Source: Deinococcus phoenicis (lineage in GTDB: Bacteria; Deinococcota; Deinococci; Deinococcales; Deinococcaceae). Taken from it: a DNA stretch of 64,000 bases. Positions 63,530-64,000 of the stretch are shown in pieces. Under the pieces are notes generated by a model that saw nothing but the letters and a program-made list of their open reading frames with translations, had not been told where the DNA came from and did not search any database. Numbering within the stretch: position 1 is the stretch's first letter; every line of letters begins with the position of its first letter. A program made the translations under genes and the position numbers. The stretch lies in assembly GCF_000599865.1 (NCBI RefSeq), contig NZ_JHAC01000050.1, forward strand, positions 1 through 64,000, read 5' to 3'.

Positions 63530-64000
<471 letters not shown>

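Overview
The window is from a high-GC Deinococcus chromosome. The best single marker is the gene running off the right edge, which reads as DdrC, a DNA-damage-response protein known only from Deinococcus. Many chromosomal genes also have a TAnnnT -10 box only 6-9 nt before the start codon, which is the leaderless-mRNA layout known for this genus.

Positions 1 to about 41,440 are the right-hand part of a tailed, siphovirus-like prophage; its left end, including any lysis genes, lies outside the window. Almost all its genes run leftward. From right to left they are: small early genes (37.8-35.7 kb); a replication and recombination block (SSB-like protein, RecD2-like helicase, ASCH protein, Prim-Pol/ATPase primase, AP2-domain protein, RusA resolvase; 35-25 kb); a terminator at 24.17 kb; terminase small and large subunits; a JAMM metallopeptidase; portal, scaffold, decoration protein and major capsid protein; head-completion genes; major tail protein; tail-assembly chaperones with a classic -1 slippery heptamer; a 2,068-residue tape measure protein; and the tail tip and fibre genes. 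Two genes for exported proteins on the opposite strand (13.2 kb and 39.4 kb) look like lysogenic-conversion cargo.

The lysogeny block (38.1-41.4 kb) runs rightward: an HTH regulator, an ImmA/IrrE-type metallopeptidase (HELAH), an exported protein and a large serine integrase. It is divergent from a second HTH gene across a 110-bp region holding three pairs of inverted repeats. This pairing resembles the DdrO repressor and IrrE protease of the Deinococcus radiation response. The prophage ends inside a host response-regulator gene, whose first 25 codons and leaderless promoter remain at 41,417-41,506.

The chromosomal part (41.5-64 kb) holds a voltage-gated K+ channel, a single-domain response regulator, a YqhA-like membrane protein, glmS, a PLP transsulfuration enzyme, a TRIC-like channel protein, rpmF, menG, kbl, a four-gene unit (roadblock-like protein, exported membrane protein, coiled-coil protein, tsaE), ackA-pta, a cyclopropane-fatty-acid synthase family protein, two LptF/LptG-type permeases and partial ddrC.

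Items that stand out as unusual are: a cluster of nine GTTAC/GTAAC boxes at the end of the primase gene, with a matching 19-bp palindrome 9 kb away; a 33-bp perfect inverted repeat enclosing GC-rich tandem repeats inside an Imm-5-like gene; a stand-alone AP2-domain protein; and a JAMM peptidase where a prohead protease would be expected.
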